A program made the position numbers and the translations under genes. From the NCBI RefSeq assembly GCF_943373825.1, contig NZ_CALSBP010000003.1, positions 620,001-684,000 of the forward strand: a stretch of DNA of 64,000 nucleotides, in the 5' to 3' direction. The DNA comes from Aquimarina spinulae (GTDB lineage: Bacteria; Bacteroidota; Bacteroidia; Flavobacteriales; Flavobacteriaceae). The notes beneath the pieces were generated by a model. That model made no database searches. It was given only the letters and a program-made list of their open reading frames with translations, and had not been told where the DNA came from. Within the stretch, counting starts at the first letter, position 1. Every line of letters starts with the position of its first letter. This document shows positions 36,409 through 45,643 of the stretch, piece by piece.

Positions 36409-37503
36409 ATGAATTTCTGCAAAACTTTTCTATTATTTTTTATAATCGTTAGTGCATCAATACATGCTCAAAAAATGCAATTCGAAGACTACGACCCGCC
36501 CTCTACTCTAGTCGTTCCCGAGACAGAAATTAAAAAAGCAAAATTCCCTTTTATCGATGTTCATAACCATCAATTTAGAATGCCAACCCAAAACCTGCAG
36601 GATGTTGTTACCGAAATGGATAAACTAAACATGGGGGTTATGGTAAATCTATCAGGAAGAGGTCGAGGATCTGATGAACATCTTATCAAATCACTAGAAA
36701 ATGTTAAAACTAATTTCCCAAATAGATTTATCGTATTTACAAATATTGATCTTAAAGGAATTGATGAACCTGGTTGGACAGAAAAAACAGTTGCTCAAAT
36801 AGAAAAAGATGTAGCCATGGGAGCCAACGGATTAAAAATCTATAAAAGTCAAGGGATGGATAATAAGGATAGTAAAGGTAATCGCATTAAGATCGATGAT
36901 CCTAGAATAGGGCCTGTATGGGAAAAATGTGGTGAGCTAGGTATCCCGGTTTTGATACATTCTGCAGATCCAAAATCATTTTGGGATGCACATGATAATA
37001 AGAATGAGCGTTGGCTAGAACTTAAACTACGATCAAGAAGAAAAAGAGATTCCAAAGTAACCGGTTCCTGGGAAACCATTATACAAGAACAACACAATAT
37101 TTTTAAAAAACATAAAAACACCAAATTTATCAATGCACATTTAGGTTGGTACGGAAACAACCTGGCAAAACTTGCTGAACTTATGGATGAAATACCTAAT
37201 ATGTACAGCGAGATTGGAGCGGTTATAGCAGAATTAGGCAGGCAGCCCCGTAACGCAAAAGCTTTCCTTACCAAATACCAGGATAGAGTAATGTTTGGAA
37301 AAGACTCTTGGAATCCCGAAGAGTATTATACCTACTTTAGGGTTTTAGAATCAAACGATGAGTATTTTCCTTATTACAAAAGATATCATGCTTTCTGGAA
37401 AATGTACGGGTTAGATCTTGATGATGAAGTATTAAAAAAGCTGTATTATAAAAATGCATTAAAGATAATTCCTAATATCGATAAAAGCCTATTTCCAAAA
37501 TAG
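36409..37503 (+). CDS. Exported amidohydrolase family protein (metal-dependent, TIM barrel)
   Basis: The 364-residue protein has a signal peptide (cleavage near SIHAQ) and an Amidohydro_2-type barrel. Metal ligands appear as His in IDVHNHQF (about residues 49-56), His in VLIHSADP, His in INAHLGWYG and Asp in MFGKDSW. Family members are hydrolases or decarboxylases of small aromatic or lactone substrates, such as ACMSD-like enzymes. Periplasmic versions like this occur in marine Bacteroidota with unknown substrate. It is monocistronic, ending in a long AT-rich hairpin shared with the convergent gene. Confidence 0.88.
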   Translation: MNFCKTFLLFFIIVSASIHAQKMQFEDYDPPSTLVVPETEIKKAKFPFIDVHNHQFRMPTQNLQDVVTEMDKLNMGVMVNLSGRGRGSDEHLIKSLENVKTNFPNRFIVFTNIDLKGIDEPGWTEKTVAQIEKDVAMGANGLKIYKSQGMDNKDSKGNRIKIDDPRIGPVWEKCGELGIPVLIHSADPKSFWDAHDNKNERWLELKLRSRRKRDSKVTGSWETIIQEQHNIFKKHKNTKFINAHLGWYGNNLAKLAELMDEIPNMYSEIGAVIAELGRQPRNAKAFLTKYQDRVMFGKDSWNPEEYYTYFRVLESNDEYFPYYKRYHAFWKMYGLDLDDEVLKKLYYKNALKIIPNIDKSLFPK

Positions 37504-37541
37504 AAAATAAGCGATTTGTTAGATTTCCTTATTATAATACA

Positions 37542-37585
37542 ATTGATATACAAAATATCGCATATATGATATTTTGTATATCAAT
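37542..37585. terminator. Long AT-rich hairpin between convergent genes
   Basis: An 18-bp perfect stem (37542-37559 with 37568-37585, GATATACAAAATATC core) lies between the amidohydrolase and the leftward lipoprotein. It is AT-rich and without a clear T-run, so termination strength is uncertain. Confidence 0.65.
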
Positions 37586-37609
37586 CTAAACCATAAACCA
37601 ATTATACTA

Positions 37610-38593
37610 CTAATCTAATAATGCCAGAACATCCAAAATTTCTTGTGTAGTTTTAGGCTCAAAAGTAAACGAAAGCTCTTCTTCTTCAGAGATAGTCACA
37701 TTTTTGGTGGCTAAATACTGTTGATTATTTTCTATAGTAATTGCTACATAAGTAACCGCCAGCCCAACTGGTAAAGAGTCTGTATAGCTTTGTATAATTG
37801 GAGTCCCGGCATTAAAGATCTTAACAACAGCAGGCAAGTTATTTTCTTTAAAGACCAAATACACAGCAGTTTCTGTAGCATTAGGGCTATTAGTTAAATT
37901 GATATAATTTGTGGTTTTCGCCCCTGGATATGCATAAAACTTATCGCAATTTGACCATCCCGTTTCAAATACATCATAGATATAAGAAGACGGAGCTGCA
38001 TTATATGCAATACCACTTGTTCCATTACCAATTCCAACATCTCGTGTTGCATTCCAAACAATACCTCCATCATTTGTTGCAGTACCAGCAAAAGGGAGCA
38101 TATCATTATCTTCGCCTCCCGCAGATGGAACCTGAACCTGATAAAATGTACCTGGTGCCATATCCAGAGAATTTCCGTTTTGAGTAACCACAACTTCTGT
38201 CTCTCCTTCAGAAAGAAGAAAGGTGTTTTCACTAGAAAAATTAACTGCATTAGTAGGTTTATTAGACAAAATCATTTGACTTGCTGTAAAAATCTCTCTA
38301 ATAGAAACATCTACTGTACCTCCAATTAAATTTCCATCACTATCGACTAAAGAATTTGGAGGAAAAATTATCTTAGTCCCATCTTCTCCAGTAATAGTAC
38401 CCCCAGTCGTTGCATCAATTGTAAAATCTTGTTTTTGTACACCATTTGCCTCATAAAATCCCAGGATATCTTGATACCCAAGAATTTCTTGCTGTGGTAT
38501 AAGTTCATCATCATTTTTTGAACAACTGCTTATCAAAAAAGCAGTTAATAATACCAATATCATTCCGAATATATTCTTTAACGTATTCATCAT
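37610..38593 (-). CDS. Lipoprotein with ZU5-like domain (327 aa)
   Basis: The lipobox is LISSC (Cys24), followed by SKNDDE, the surface-export type acidic stretch. Around residues 58-110 the segment GGTITGEDGTKIIFPPNSLV...GGTVDVSIREIF resembles ZU5-like domains seen in Bacteroidota lipoproteins. The remainder is beta-rich with no recognised catalytic motif. The first Met is used; Met2 is equally possible. It is convergent with the amidohydrolase and divergent from the Tyr-Gly-Arg protein at 38818. Surface location inferred; function unknown. Confidence 0.78.
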   Translation of the reverse strand: MMNTLKNIFGMILVLLTAFLISSCSKNDDELIPQQEILGYQDILGFYEANGVQKQDFTIDATTGGTITGEDGTKIIFPPNSLVDSDGNLIGGTVDVSIREIFTASQMILSNKPTNAVNFSSENTFLLSEGETEVVVTQNGNSLDMAPGTFYQVQVPSAGGEDNDMLPFAGTATNDGGIVWNATRDVGIGNGTSGIAYNAAPSSYIYDVFETGWSNCDKFYAYPGAKTTNYINLTNSPNATETAVYLVFKENNLPAVVKIFNAGTPIIQSYTDSLPVGLAVTYVAITIENNQQYLATKNVTISEEEELSFTFEPKTTQEILDVLALLD

Positions 38594-38745
38594 CTTAATT
38601 TTTAAAGTTTTACATCTTCATATCAATACACAAAGAGTATTGTTACCCCTATTATGAATATATTTTTATAATCTTTTATACACAAGTAGAACAGTTTTAG
38701 ACACCTTTAAAACACAAATAACTGATTTTCACATATTTAACTTTT

Positions 38746-38761
38746 TGGCACACTGCTTGAT
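38746..38761 (+). promoter_or_regulatory. Sigma-54-like promoter (-24/-12)
   Basis: TGGCAC-N5-TTGAT, with TTTT before it as at 35380. It lies 56 bp before the ATG of the larger Tyr-Gly-Arg repeat protein. Confidence 0.5.
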
Positions 38762-38817
38762 ACTATAAAATTGAGAATGAAAAATTAATTTCTGTTCTCA
38801 TTTTAAAACCACAGATT

Positions 38818-40149
38818 ATGAAAAATTTTGTTTTACTTTTTACAGGCTTATTGTTAGCATCATTTACTGCTAACGCTTCAGAAACGAATACAGAATCATC
38901 TGCTCGATATTATAACTATGGAAAATCATTTATTTTCTCTGAAGGAGGAATCGATTTTTCGGTATACGCAGATGGTCAATTTGATTTTTATATCAACGGA
39001 CAAAGAAGCGGTGTAAGTATTGGAGTTAATGCGCCGGGAGTAAATATAAGTTTTAATTCTGGGTATGACTATGACGCTTATGTACAATATGATGATTATG
39101 GAGCTGTAGTGCAAGTAGAAGATGTACCTATCTTTTATGACTATTATGGTAGAATTGTACAAGCAGGAGATATTTACATTAATTATAACAATTATGGTCG
39201 TATTTCTAGAGTTGGTGGATTATATGTTCATTATAATAGCTACGGAAATTTCTTAAACTATACAGGTTATATTAACCGTTATAACAGATATTACGAATAC
39301 AGACCATTTCACGCTTATTTCACAGTACCAGTAGTAAGTAGATGTATTGTATATCAAAGACCATACAGAAGATATTATACTCCGTATAGATGTTCATATA
39401 CCGTATACAGAACTAATTATTATAATGGATACTATAGCAGACCCTATAGAAGTCGTAATTATTACAGGCCTAATAGTAGAATATCGAGTTATAATAGAGG
39501 ATATAGAGGTTCTCGTGCCAGAAGCACCAATTATAGAACAAGAGATCATAGAACAGCAATGTACAAAAGAAATGATCGTAACTATAATAGTAGAGTAGTT
39601 CGTAGCAGATCTAATTACAATAAAAGTAATGTGACTCGTAGCAGATCAAACAATTATAGCACTAGAAGTAATGCTAGAAGTAGATCAAATAATTATGGAA
39701 CCAGAACTACTACCAGAAGTAGATCGAATAACAATAAGGTTGGAAACATAAACAGAACACGTTCTGTAACGCCAAATACAAGAGCACGTACAACGAGTAG
39801 AAATACACAGACCAGACAGAGAGTACAATCAAACAATAGAAGTACACCATCTAGACAAAGAGTTCAGTCAACTCAAAAAAGAACCCGAAGTGCTGTAACT
39901 AACAGACCTAAGTACGACAGAAGCAGTAGATCTCGTAGTACCGCAGCAAAGACAAATCAGGTTCAAAGACAAAGAAGTTCTGGTAGAAATTACTCTGGTA
40001 ATGTAACAAAACGTTCTAATAACAGTCAATATAGTAGTAAGAGAACAAATAGACCTAGAACAACAACAAATAGACAAAGAAGCAATACTTCTAACAGAGC
40101 ATCGAGATCAAATACTTCTCGTTCTCGTAGCAGCAGAAGTAGAAGCTAA
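38818..40149 (+). CDS. Exported Tyr-Gly-Arg repeat protein with long Arg/Ser/Asn-rich tail
   Basis: The 443-residue protein has a signal peptide (cleavage near TANA). A FIFSEGGIDFSVYADGQFDF opening precedes repeats (YDDYGAVVQVEDV, YDYYGRIVQAGDI, YNNYGRISRVGGL, YNSYGNFLNYTGY), paralogous to the protein at 35463. From about residue 195 it becomes a low-complexity, strongly basic tail rich in Arg, Ser, Asn, Thr and Tyr without hydrophobic core, ending SRSRSSRSRS. The tail probably stays unfolded and could bind anionic polymers such as extracellular DNA or polysaccharide; this is inference. It is monocistronic with a sigma-54-like promoter. Confidence 0.78.
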   Translation: MKNFVLLFTGLLLASFTANASETNTESSARYYNYGKSFIFSEGGIDFSVYADGQFDFYINGQRSGVSIGVNAPGVNISFNSGYDYDAYVQYDDYGAVVQVEDVPIFYDYYGRIVQAGDIYINYNNYGRISRVGGLYVHYNSYGNFLNYTGYINRYNRYYEYRPFHAYFTVPVVSRCIVYQRPYRRYYTPYRCSYTVYRTNYYNGYYSRPYRSRNYYRPNSRISSYNRGYRGSRARSTNYRTRDHRTAMYKRNDRNYNSRVVRSRSNYNKSNVTRSRSNNYSTRSNARSRSNNYGTRTTTRSRSNNNKVGNINRTRSVTPNTRARTTSRNTQTRQRVQSNNRSTPSRQRVQSTQKRTRSAVTNRPKYDRSSRSRSTAAKTNQVQRQRSSGRNYSGNVTKRSNNSQYSSKRTNRPRTTTNRQRSNTSNRASRSNTSRSRSSRSRS

Positions 40150-40190
40150 GAAGATATATAAGATATTAAATTTTTTGGTTGGTTAGTTGG

Positions 40191-40234
40191 AAAATCCCTC
40201 AGAGTAGTATGCTTTAAGCATCTCGAGGGATTTT
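40191..40234. terminator. Bidirectional terminator overlapping the flippase 3' end
   Basis: AAAATCCCTC (40191-40200) pairs with GAGGGATTTT (40225-40234). The right arm lies inside the last flippase codons. Confidence 0.8.
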
Positions 40235-41671
40235 CTGTATTAAATTGTTAATATCTACAGATACTTTTAGGATATAAAAAATAGTAGCATATCCTAGACC
40301 AATCATAATACTCTTAAGAACGATATTAAGAATCGGATGAAACTGTAATTCCCAAAAATAAAATCCAAAAACAAAAGCTATAATGAGCACTAATGCCAAA
40401 GCTGTTTTTTTCGAAAATGGATGCATCCCAAGTTTAGCATAGACAATCCATAACTTAGCAAAATTATAACAAAATACAGCAATACATGTAGCGATAGCTG
40501 CACCAGTAACTCCATATGTAGGAATCCAAAGCATATTGAGTATCACAGTGAGAATTGCCATCCCTACTCCTATATATAGTACCATCCTGTAATAATCTGA
40601 ACTATATAGAATTGCATTATTATTTCCTAAAAGGTTATCGAATAGCTTAGCACTCCCTATCAAAATTACAACCCAGATAAACAGTTCATACTCATCAGGA
40701 ATAATTTCAAAAAGCTGATGTACATTACAAATAATTAGCACAAAAAGTAATCCACTGGTTACTAAAAGGTTTAGAGAGCTTTTTTTATACAAATCTCGCA
40801 ATTGATCTTTTGCCTTTTCGTTAATTAATTTAGCGGTTAAAGGATATGTAATCTGATGCATGGCTCTAGAAGGAATAATAATCACACTAGCGATATAAGC
40901 ACATATACCATATTTAGCCACATTTTCTATAAGAAGATAACGTTCTATCATTGTTTTATCCAAATCAATTAATAAGGTAGCCACAGAGCCGGCAATCAAT
41001 ATTAATCCAGAATATTTAAATACAGAAATATAATTATCGGGTAATGAGAATTGTGGCTTAAAACGGTGAAGCTTCAATGCATATGCTTGCATAATCCCAG
41101 TACGCAATACATATGCACTCATGAGTGCATATACGAATTGCTGAATTGTAAGAATTTCAAAATATACCAAAAACAAAAGAATACTTATACATAGCCTTAA
41201 AAATAACTCTTTCATGATGTTTCCGAACACACTCTTCAGCTTTACTTTAGACCATGCAAAAAACACTTCAAAATAAGATACTGCAAAGGCCAGAATAAAA
41301 ATAGTCCACACATAAGGTTGTACTATTGTATTCTTATCACTGAACAAGCCTAGAATTGTAGTATAGAAAAACGAACCTATTACTCCAAGAATTAGAGCTA
41401 TCAATAATGGTAAGATCAACATCATAGTTAAAAACTTATCCTGTTGCTTCTGGTCTGAATAGGATGAAAAAAACTTCACCAGAGTATTGTGTACACCAAA
41501 TGCCATTAATGGCCATATCAGATTTGAAGCTGTAATCAAGTAAGAAATCAATCCATAATGTTCTTCATCCATAAAATTGGTGAATAAGAACAAGGTATTT
41601 ATAGCTCCAATACCAAACCCAAGACAGGTAATAATAATATTTCGTATGGTTTGATTAACAACTACACCCAT
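40214..41671 (-). CDS. Oligosaccharide flippase / polysaccharide biosynthesis membrane protein
   Basis: The 485-residue protein is almost entirely transmembrane, with roughly 12 to 14 helices, and fits the Wzx/MATE-like MOP superfamily: N-terminal TIRNIIITCLGFGIGAINTL, later YLLIENVAKYGICAYIASVI and a GVTGAAIATCIAVF motif typical of the C-terminal half. Such proteins flip lipid-linked sugar units across the inner membrane. It stands alone, without glycosyltransferases beside it, so the glycan served is unknown. Its 3' end lies in a shared terminator. Confidence 0.88.
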   Translation of the reverse strand: MGVVVNQTIRNIIITCLGFGIGAINTLFLFTNFMDEEHYGLISYLITASNLIWPLMAFGVHNTLVKFFSSYSDQKQQDKFLTMMLILPLLIALILGVIGSFFYTTILGLFSDKNTIVQPYVWTIFILAFAVSYFEVFFAWSKVKLKSVFGNIMKELFLRLCISILLFLVYFEILTIQQFVYALMSAYVLRTGIMQAYALKLHRFKPQFSLPDNYISVFKYSGLILIAGSVATLLIDLDKTMIERYLLIENVAKYGICAYIASVIIIPSRAMHQITYPLTAKLINEKAKDQLRDLYKKSSLNLLVTSGLLFVLIICNVHQLFEIIPDEYELFIWVVILIGSAKLFDNLLGNNNAILYSSDYYRMVLYIGVGMAILTVILNMLWIPTYGVTGAAIATCIAVFCYNFAKLWIVYAKLGMHPFSKKTALALVLIIAFVFGFYFWELQFHPILNIVLKSIMIGLGYATIFYILKVSVDINNLIQKIPRDA

Positions 41672-41803
41672 TACTATTTCTCGATAGTTTTAATTTTAGA
41701 GTCTAAAAGTACAAAATACGAGATTAGGGATAATAGCTTATTACGATTTCATTATTTTTTCATATCAAATTCTTTCATACTACAGTATTACTTGTTATAA
41801 TAA

Positions 41804-41835
41804 AAAAGAGGTTGTTAGAAGTAACAACCTCTTTT
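41804..41835 (-). terminator. Terminator of the 604-aa BspA-like gene
   Basis: AAAAGAGGTTGTTA and its complement surround loop GAAG; on the minus strand the stem is followed by a T-run. Confidence 0.88.
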
Positions 41836-41854
41836 AATGACATTATATATATTT

Positions 41855-43669
41855 TTATCTAGGGCAAATCTTAGCCACATCCCCTGTAATAGTCCAGCCT
41901 TTTGCAACTATTAAAGTGTTTCTTTCTACATTACCATTACAATACTCTAGACCTTTTGCTCCTAAAGTTACATCAGATTGTATGTTTGGTAATTTGGACC
42001 ATTCGATTAATAGCGTATCATAATTATGATTAGAAAGCATAGAATCGTCTAACATTCCTGACATATTCACTACTTTACTCACATCCCATGTACTAAGATC
42101 TTGATTAAAAGACGTAGCATTATTAAACATAAATGACATACTTACTACACTACTCACATTCCATGTACTAATATCTGCATTAAAAGAGGTAGCGTAAGAA
42201 AACATAGAATTCATATTACCAACCTTACTCACATCCCATTTACTAAGATCTCCTGTAAAAGATTGAGCATGAGTAAACATTCCTTTGGTAGTAATTACAT
42301 TACTTACATTCCAATTACTAAGGTCTCCATTAAAAGCAATAGCTCCATTAAACATGTTCTCCATATGTACCACTTTACTCACATCCCATTTACTAAGATC
42401 TCCTGCAAAAACCTTTGCGATAGAAAACATTCCTCTCATATTAACTACATTAGCAACATTCCAATTACTAAGGTCTCCATTAAAAGAAAAAGCCTGGCCA
42501 AACATAGATCCCATTTCAGTTACATTACCAACGTTCCATTGGCTTAAATCACCATTAAAAGCAGTAGCATTATAAAACATAGATCCCATAAAAGTTACAT
42601 TACTTACATTCCATTTGCTAAGATCTCCTGTAAAAGAAGTAGCATTCCAAAACATAGATCCCATACGCTCTACCTTGCTTACATCCCAATTACTTATATT
42701 TCCATTAAACGAAGTAGTACCACTAAACATCCCTGTCATATCCGTTACATTACTAACATCCCATTGATCAAGATCTTTATTAAAAGATTTGGCTCCTTCA
42801 AACATCCTTCTCATACTTGTTATGCTACTTACGTCCCAATTATTAATATCCCCATTAAACTTAGTACAACCATAAAACATAGATTGCAATTCTGTTATCT
42901 TGGATAGGTTTGGTATATCCTTGGCATTATAAGTCATGTTTTTACAAAAAATAAAAGCTTCTGCAAAAGACTCCCAAGCGTTATCTCCCCACTGCTCTAT
43001 CGTTTCTAATTTTGCTGCATTTGAAACAGCATCTTCACCTTCAACTTCACCAGGTTTATCTTTAAATTGAACTGCAGGTAATACTCCAAAAACAGAAACG
43101 GTATGTACACCTGGTTCTACATAGGTATGCTTCGGGGTAGTTGTTACATTAGCTTCTATGGTTCCATCACCCCAATCGATAGTAAAATTGTAGGTTAGCT
43201 CATCATTAAGTTGAAAAATAATTTCTTCATTAGCTGCAGTAGTTTTCCAGGTTGTAATAAAAGATTCTTCAACATTTTCTAAAGAAATGGTGATTTCTGC
43301 ACTTGCTTTATGCGTACCATCAGATACTTCTACGGTAAGCGTATATGTAGTATTTGTTTCAAAATCTAGTTTTTTACCTGCTACCAAGCTTAATTCTCCT
43401 GCATCGGTCAACTCAAAAAGATCATTACTATTTTGGGTAAGTTTAAAAGTAATCGAAGCTTGTTCTGGGTCTGTTGCTGCTACAGTACCAATAACTACAT
43501 CATCAGCAATATTTTCGGCTACAGTAAATGTTTGAGCACTAATCACTGGTGCTTTATTAACTGCAGGAGGCTGGGGTTGTGCGTCATCATCTTTGCTACA
43601 TCCAATAGATAGTACGGCCATCATCAGCATGGCCAATACACTTACTTTAATTTGTTTTTGTTTCTTCAT
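41855..43669 (-). CDS. BspA-like surface lipoprotein with 11 repeats
   Basis: The start is set at MKKQKQIKVSVLAM by homology with the neighbouring paralogues (604 aa). Lipobox SIGC (Cys24) is followed by SKDDD, a surface-export signal. Then come a cadherin-like domain (ISAQTFTVAENIADDVVIG ... VEVSDGTHKASAEITISLEN; about residues 45-135) and a PKD-like domain (TIDWGDGTIEANV, KHTYVEPGVHTVSV). Eleven 25-residue BspA/DUF285 repeats of form FNGDLSxWDVSxVTxMxxMF cover about 265-545. A conserved cap follows (YDTLLIEWSKLPN...YCNGNVERNTL). BspA-type proteins bind host or environmental proteins and mediate attachment. It is the longest of three such paralogues here and ends in its own terminator. Confidence 0.93.
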   Translation of the reverse strand: MKKQKQIKVSVLAMLMMAVLSIGCSKDDDAQPQPPAVNKAPVISAQTFTVAENIADDVVIGTVAATDPEQASITFKLTQNSNDLFELTDAGELSLVAGKKLDFETNTTYTLTVEVSDGTHKASAEITISLENVEESFITTWKTTAANEEIIFQLNDELTYNFTIDWGDGTIEANVTTTPKHTYVEPGVHTVSVFGVLPAVQFKDKPGEVEGEDAVSNAAKLETIEQWGDNAWESFAEAFIFCKNMTYNAKDIPNLSKITELQSMFYGCTKFNGDINNWDVSSITSMRRMFEGAKSFNKDLDQWDVSNVTDMTGMFSGTTSFNGNISNWDVSKVERMGSMFWNATSFTGDLSKWNVSNVTFMGSMFYNATAFNGDLSQWNVGNVTEMGSMFGQAFSFNGDLSNWNVANVVNMRGMFSIAKVFAGDLSKWDVSKVVHMENMFNGAIAFNGDLSNWNVSNVITTKGMFTHAQSFTGDLSKWDVSKVGNMNSMFSYATSFNADISTWNVSSVVSMSFMFNNATSFNQDLSTWDVSKVVNMSGMLDDSMLSNHNYDTLLIEWSKLPNIQSDVTLGAKGLEYCNGNVERNTLIVAKGWTITGDVAKICPR

Positions 43670-43694
43670 TTGTACAATTTTTTTGAGGCGCATG

Positions 43695-43779
43695 CTCAGG
43701 TTTCAAAAAAAGAAAACCTGAGGAGCTTACGTAATTTTGTTTCTAATAATTGATATTTTGATGCAAACCTAGCAAGATG
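43695..43779 (-). promoter_or_regulatory. Conserved leader 1 with hairpin
   Basis: Reading leftward, a block containing ATCAAAATATCAATTATT and AAACAAAATTACGTAAGCTC is followed by a hairpin (CTCAGGTTT 43695-43703 with AAACCTGAG 43714-43722) just before the gene. The block recurs at 45384-45440 and 47380-47445. Homology with leader 2 extends upstream to about 43856. Confidence 0.65.
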
Positions 43780-43918
43780 TTTATCACGAAAAGAAGTTGT
43801 TTTTTATTCGCTATACGTTGTTGGATATTCGCTACGTTTTATTTGATATCTGTAGTATGCACATATTTTCAAAAGGAAATGATTACTAATTTAAATATAG
43901 AGCATTCAAAACCTGATA

Positions 43919-43956
43919 AAAAAAATAGGTTGTCTGATCAGACAACCTATTTTTTT
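43919..43956 (-). terminator. Terminator of the 449-aa BspA-like gene
   Basis: A perfect 19-bp palindromic stem centred at TGATCA with seven-base A and T flanks, 20 bp beyond the stop. Confidence 0.9.
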
Positions 43957-43975
43957 ACAAATTTCCCTCAATTAC

Positions 43976-45325
43976 CTATCTAGGACAACTATTATCACCA
44001 GTGAATGTCCAGTTCTTGTCGTTTATTAATGTACTTCTAGCTACATATGCATCACAATAAACCAATCCTTCTACTCCAAAAGTAACATTGGATTGCAAAT
44101 TTGGTAAAGCTGCCCATTTGGTAAGTAATGCATCATAAGTAGCTGTAGATAGTATTGTATTACTAAGCATGCCTTCCATATTGGTTACTTTACTTACATC
44201 CCAATTGCTTACATCTCCAGTAAAAGAAGTAGCATTCCAGAACATCGCATACATATTGGTCACATTACTTACATCCCAATTACTTAGATCACTATTAAAA
44301 GAGCCTGCACGAGAAAACATCGCATACATATTAGTCACTTTACTTACATTCCAACTACTTAGGTCACTATTAAAAGAGTTAGTATTAGCAAACATATCTT
44401 TCATATTCGTCACATTGCTCACGTCCCAATTGCTTAAATCTCCGCTAAAAGATCTGGCAATAGTAAACATACCTTCCATATTAGTCACATTACTTACATC
44501 CCAATTGCTTACATCTCCGTTAAAAAGTGTAGCTCCATAAAACATATACTTCATATTGGTTACCTTAGATAGGTTTGGGATATCTGTTGCGTTATAGGTC
44601 ATATTTTCGCAAAACATAAAAGCTTCTAAAAAAGATTCCCATTCATTATCTCCCCATTGCTCTATTGTTACTAATTTTGAAGCATTTCCGGTCTCACGCA
44701 ATGTTATTGCAGGAAAATCTCCGGATATAGCAACGGTATAGGTCCCAGCTGTTACATAAGTATGCGATGGTGAGCCAGTTTTGTTCTCTTCTATAGTACC
44801 ATCACCCCAATCGATAGTATAGTTGTATGTGAATCCTCCATTTATAAACATAGCAATCCTTTCATTAACGGTGGTAGTTTTCCAGGTCGTAATAAAAGGT
44901 TCTACTATATTTTCTACAGATATAGTAATATCTGCACTAACTTTATGTTTTCCGTCTGATACCTCTACGGTAAGCGTATGTGAAGTAACTGTTTCGAAAT
45001 CTAGTTTTTTATCAGCAACCAAGCTTAATTCTCCCGTATCGGTTAACTCAAAAAGAGCATCACTATTTTTAGTTAGTGTAAATGTAAGTGCTTTGCTTTC
45101 TGGGTCTGTAGCTGCTACTTTACCAATAACCGTATCATCTGCAATATCTTCTGCTACAGTAAATGTTTGAGCACTGATCTCTGGTGCTTTATTAACTTCT
45201 GCTGTTGGGGTTTCACCAGGGGTTTCTGTCTGAGGTTGTACATCATCGTCTTTACTACATCCAATAGACAATATAGCTATCATCGATAGTGCCAATACAT
45301 TTACTTTTACTTGTTTTCGTTTCAT
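43976..45325 (-). CDS. BspA-like surface lipoprotein with 5 repeats
   Basis: The start is MKRKQVKVNVLAL by alignment with the paralogues (449 aa); adjacent upstream Met codons exist. Lipobox SIGC (Cys23) plus SKDDD directs it to the surface. The order is the same as in the neighbour: cadherin-like (ISAQTFTVAEDIADDTVIG), PKD-like (TIDWGDGTIEENKT, HTYVTAGTYTVAI), then five 25-residue repeats (FNGDVSNWDVSNVTNMEGMF and so on), and the YDALLTKWAALPN...YCDAYVARSTL cap. Only the repeat number differs greatly from the 11-repeat copy, as expected from slippage or recombination in the repeat array. A putative adhesin. Confidence 0.93.
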   Translation of the reverse strand: MKRKQVKVNVLALSMIAILSIGCSKDDDVQPQTETPGETPTAEVNKAPEISAQTFTVAEDIADDTVIGKVAATDPESKALTFTLTKNSDALFELTDTGELSLVADKKLDFETVTSHTLTVEVSDGKHKVSADITISVENIVEPFITTWKTTTVNERIAMFINGGFTYNYTIDWGDGTIEENKTGSPSHTYVTAGTYTVAISGDFPAITLRETGNASKLVTIEQWGDNEWESFLEAFMFCENMTYNATDIPNLSKVTNMKYMFYGATLFNGDVSNWDVSNVTNMEGMFTIARSFSGDLSNWDVSNVTNMKDMFANTNSFNSDLSSWNVSKVTNMYAMFSRAGSFNSDLSNWDVSNVTNMYAMFWNATSFTGDVSNWDVSKVTNMEGMLSNTILSTATYDALLTKWAALPNLQSNVTFGVEGLVYCDAYVARSTLINDKNWTFTGDNSCPR

Positions 45326-45383
45326 CATTTTTGCATCCCTTTTTTTGAGGCTCACTCTCGGTCTTTCTATAGAGAAAATCTCA

Positions 45384-45440
45384 GAGCTTACGTAATTTTG
45401 TTTCTAATACTTGATATTTTGATACAAACCTAGAAAGATG
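45384..45440 (-). promoter_or_regulatory. Conserved leader 2
   Basis: This copy of the leader keeps AAACAAAATTACGTAAGCTC and ATCAAAATATCAAGTATT. A weaker hairpin (TTTCT-ATAG-AGAAA within CTC/GAG) lies between it and the gene at 45350-45385. Upstream homology to leader 1 continues to about 45515. Confidence 0.62.
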
Positions 45441-45571
45441 ATGATCACGAAAAGATGTTATTTTTTATTCGGTATACCTTGTTAGATATTCGTTATGTTT
45501 TATTTGATATTTGATTATACGTAGTTATTAATATTATAAAAATTGATACTATAGTGAAACACTACTTAAAT

Positions 45572-45598
45572 AAAGGTTGCCAAATAATGGCAACCTTT
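45572..45598 (-). terminator. Terminator of the propeller lipoprotein gene
   Basis: AAAGGTTGCC (45572-45581) pairs with GGCAACCTTT (45589-45598), 46 bp beyond the stop. Confidence 0.78.
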
Positions 45599-45643
45599 CC
45601 AGAAAAACACTTTTTTGAAGTATAAAATGACTCAAAAAAATAA

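Noticed and set aside
37894..38250. 118-codon minus-strand frame inside the ZU5-like lipoprotein gene
   Set aside because: Out-of-frame overlap with a well-supported lipoprotein; no start context or recognisable motif.
42263..42575. Plus-strand open frames opposite the 11-repeat BspA-like gene
   Set aside because: They mirror the repeat codons on the other strand in two frames and have no signal, start context or independent composition.
42040..42900. Regular 75-bp periodicity that could suggest a CRISPR or satellite array
   Set aside because: The period equals 25 codons and the units vary at silent and coding sites; it is the protein repeat itself.
44169..44540. Plus-strand 123-codon frame opposite the 5-repeat BspA-like gene
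   Set aside because: A periodic antisense shadow of the 25-residue repeats.
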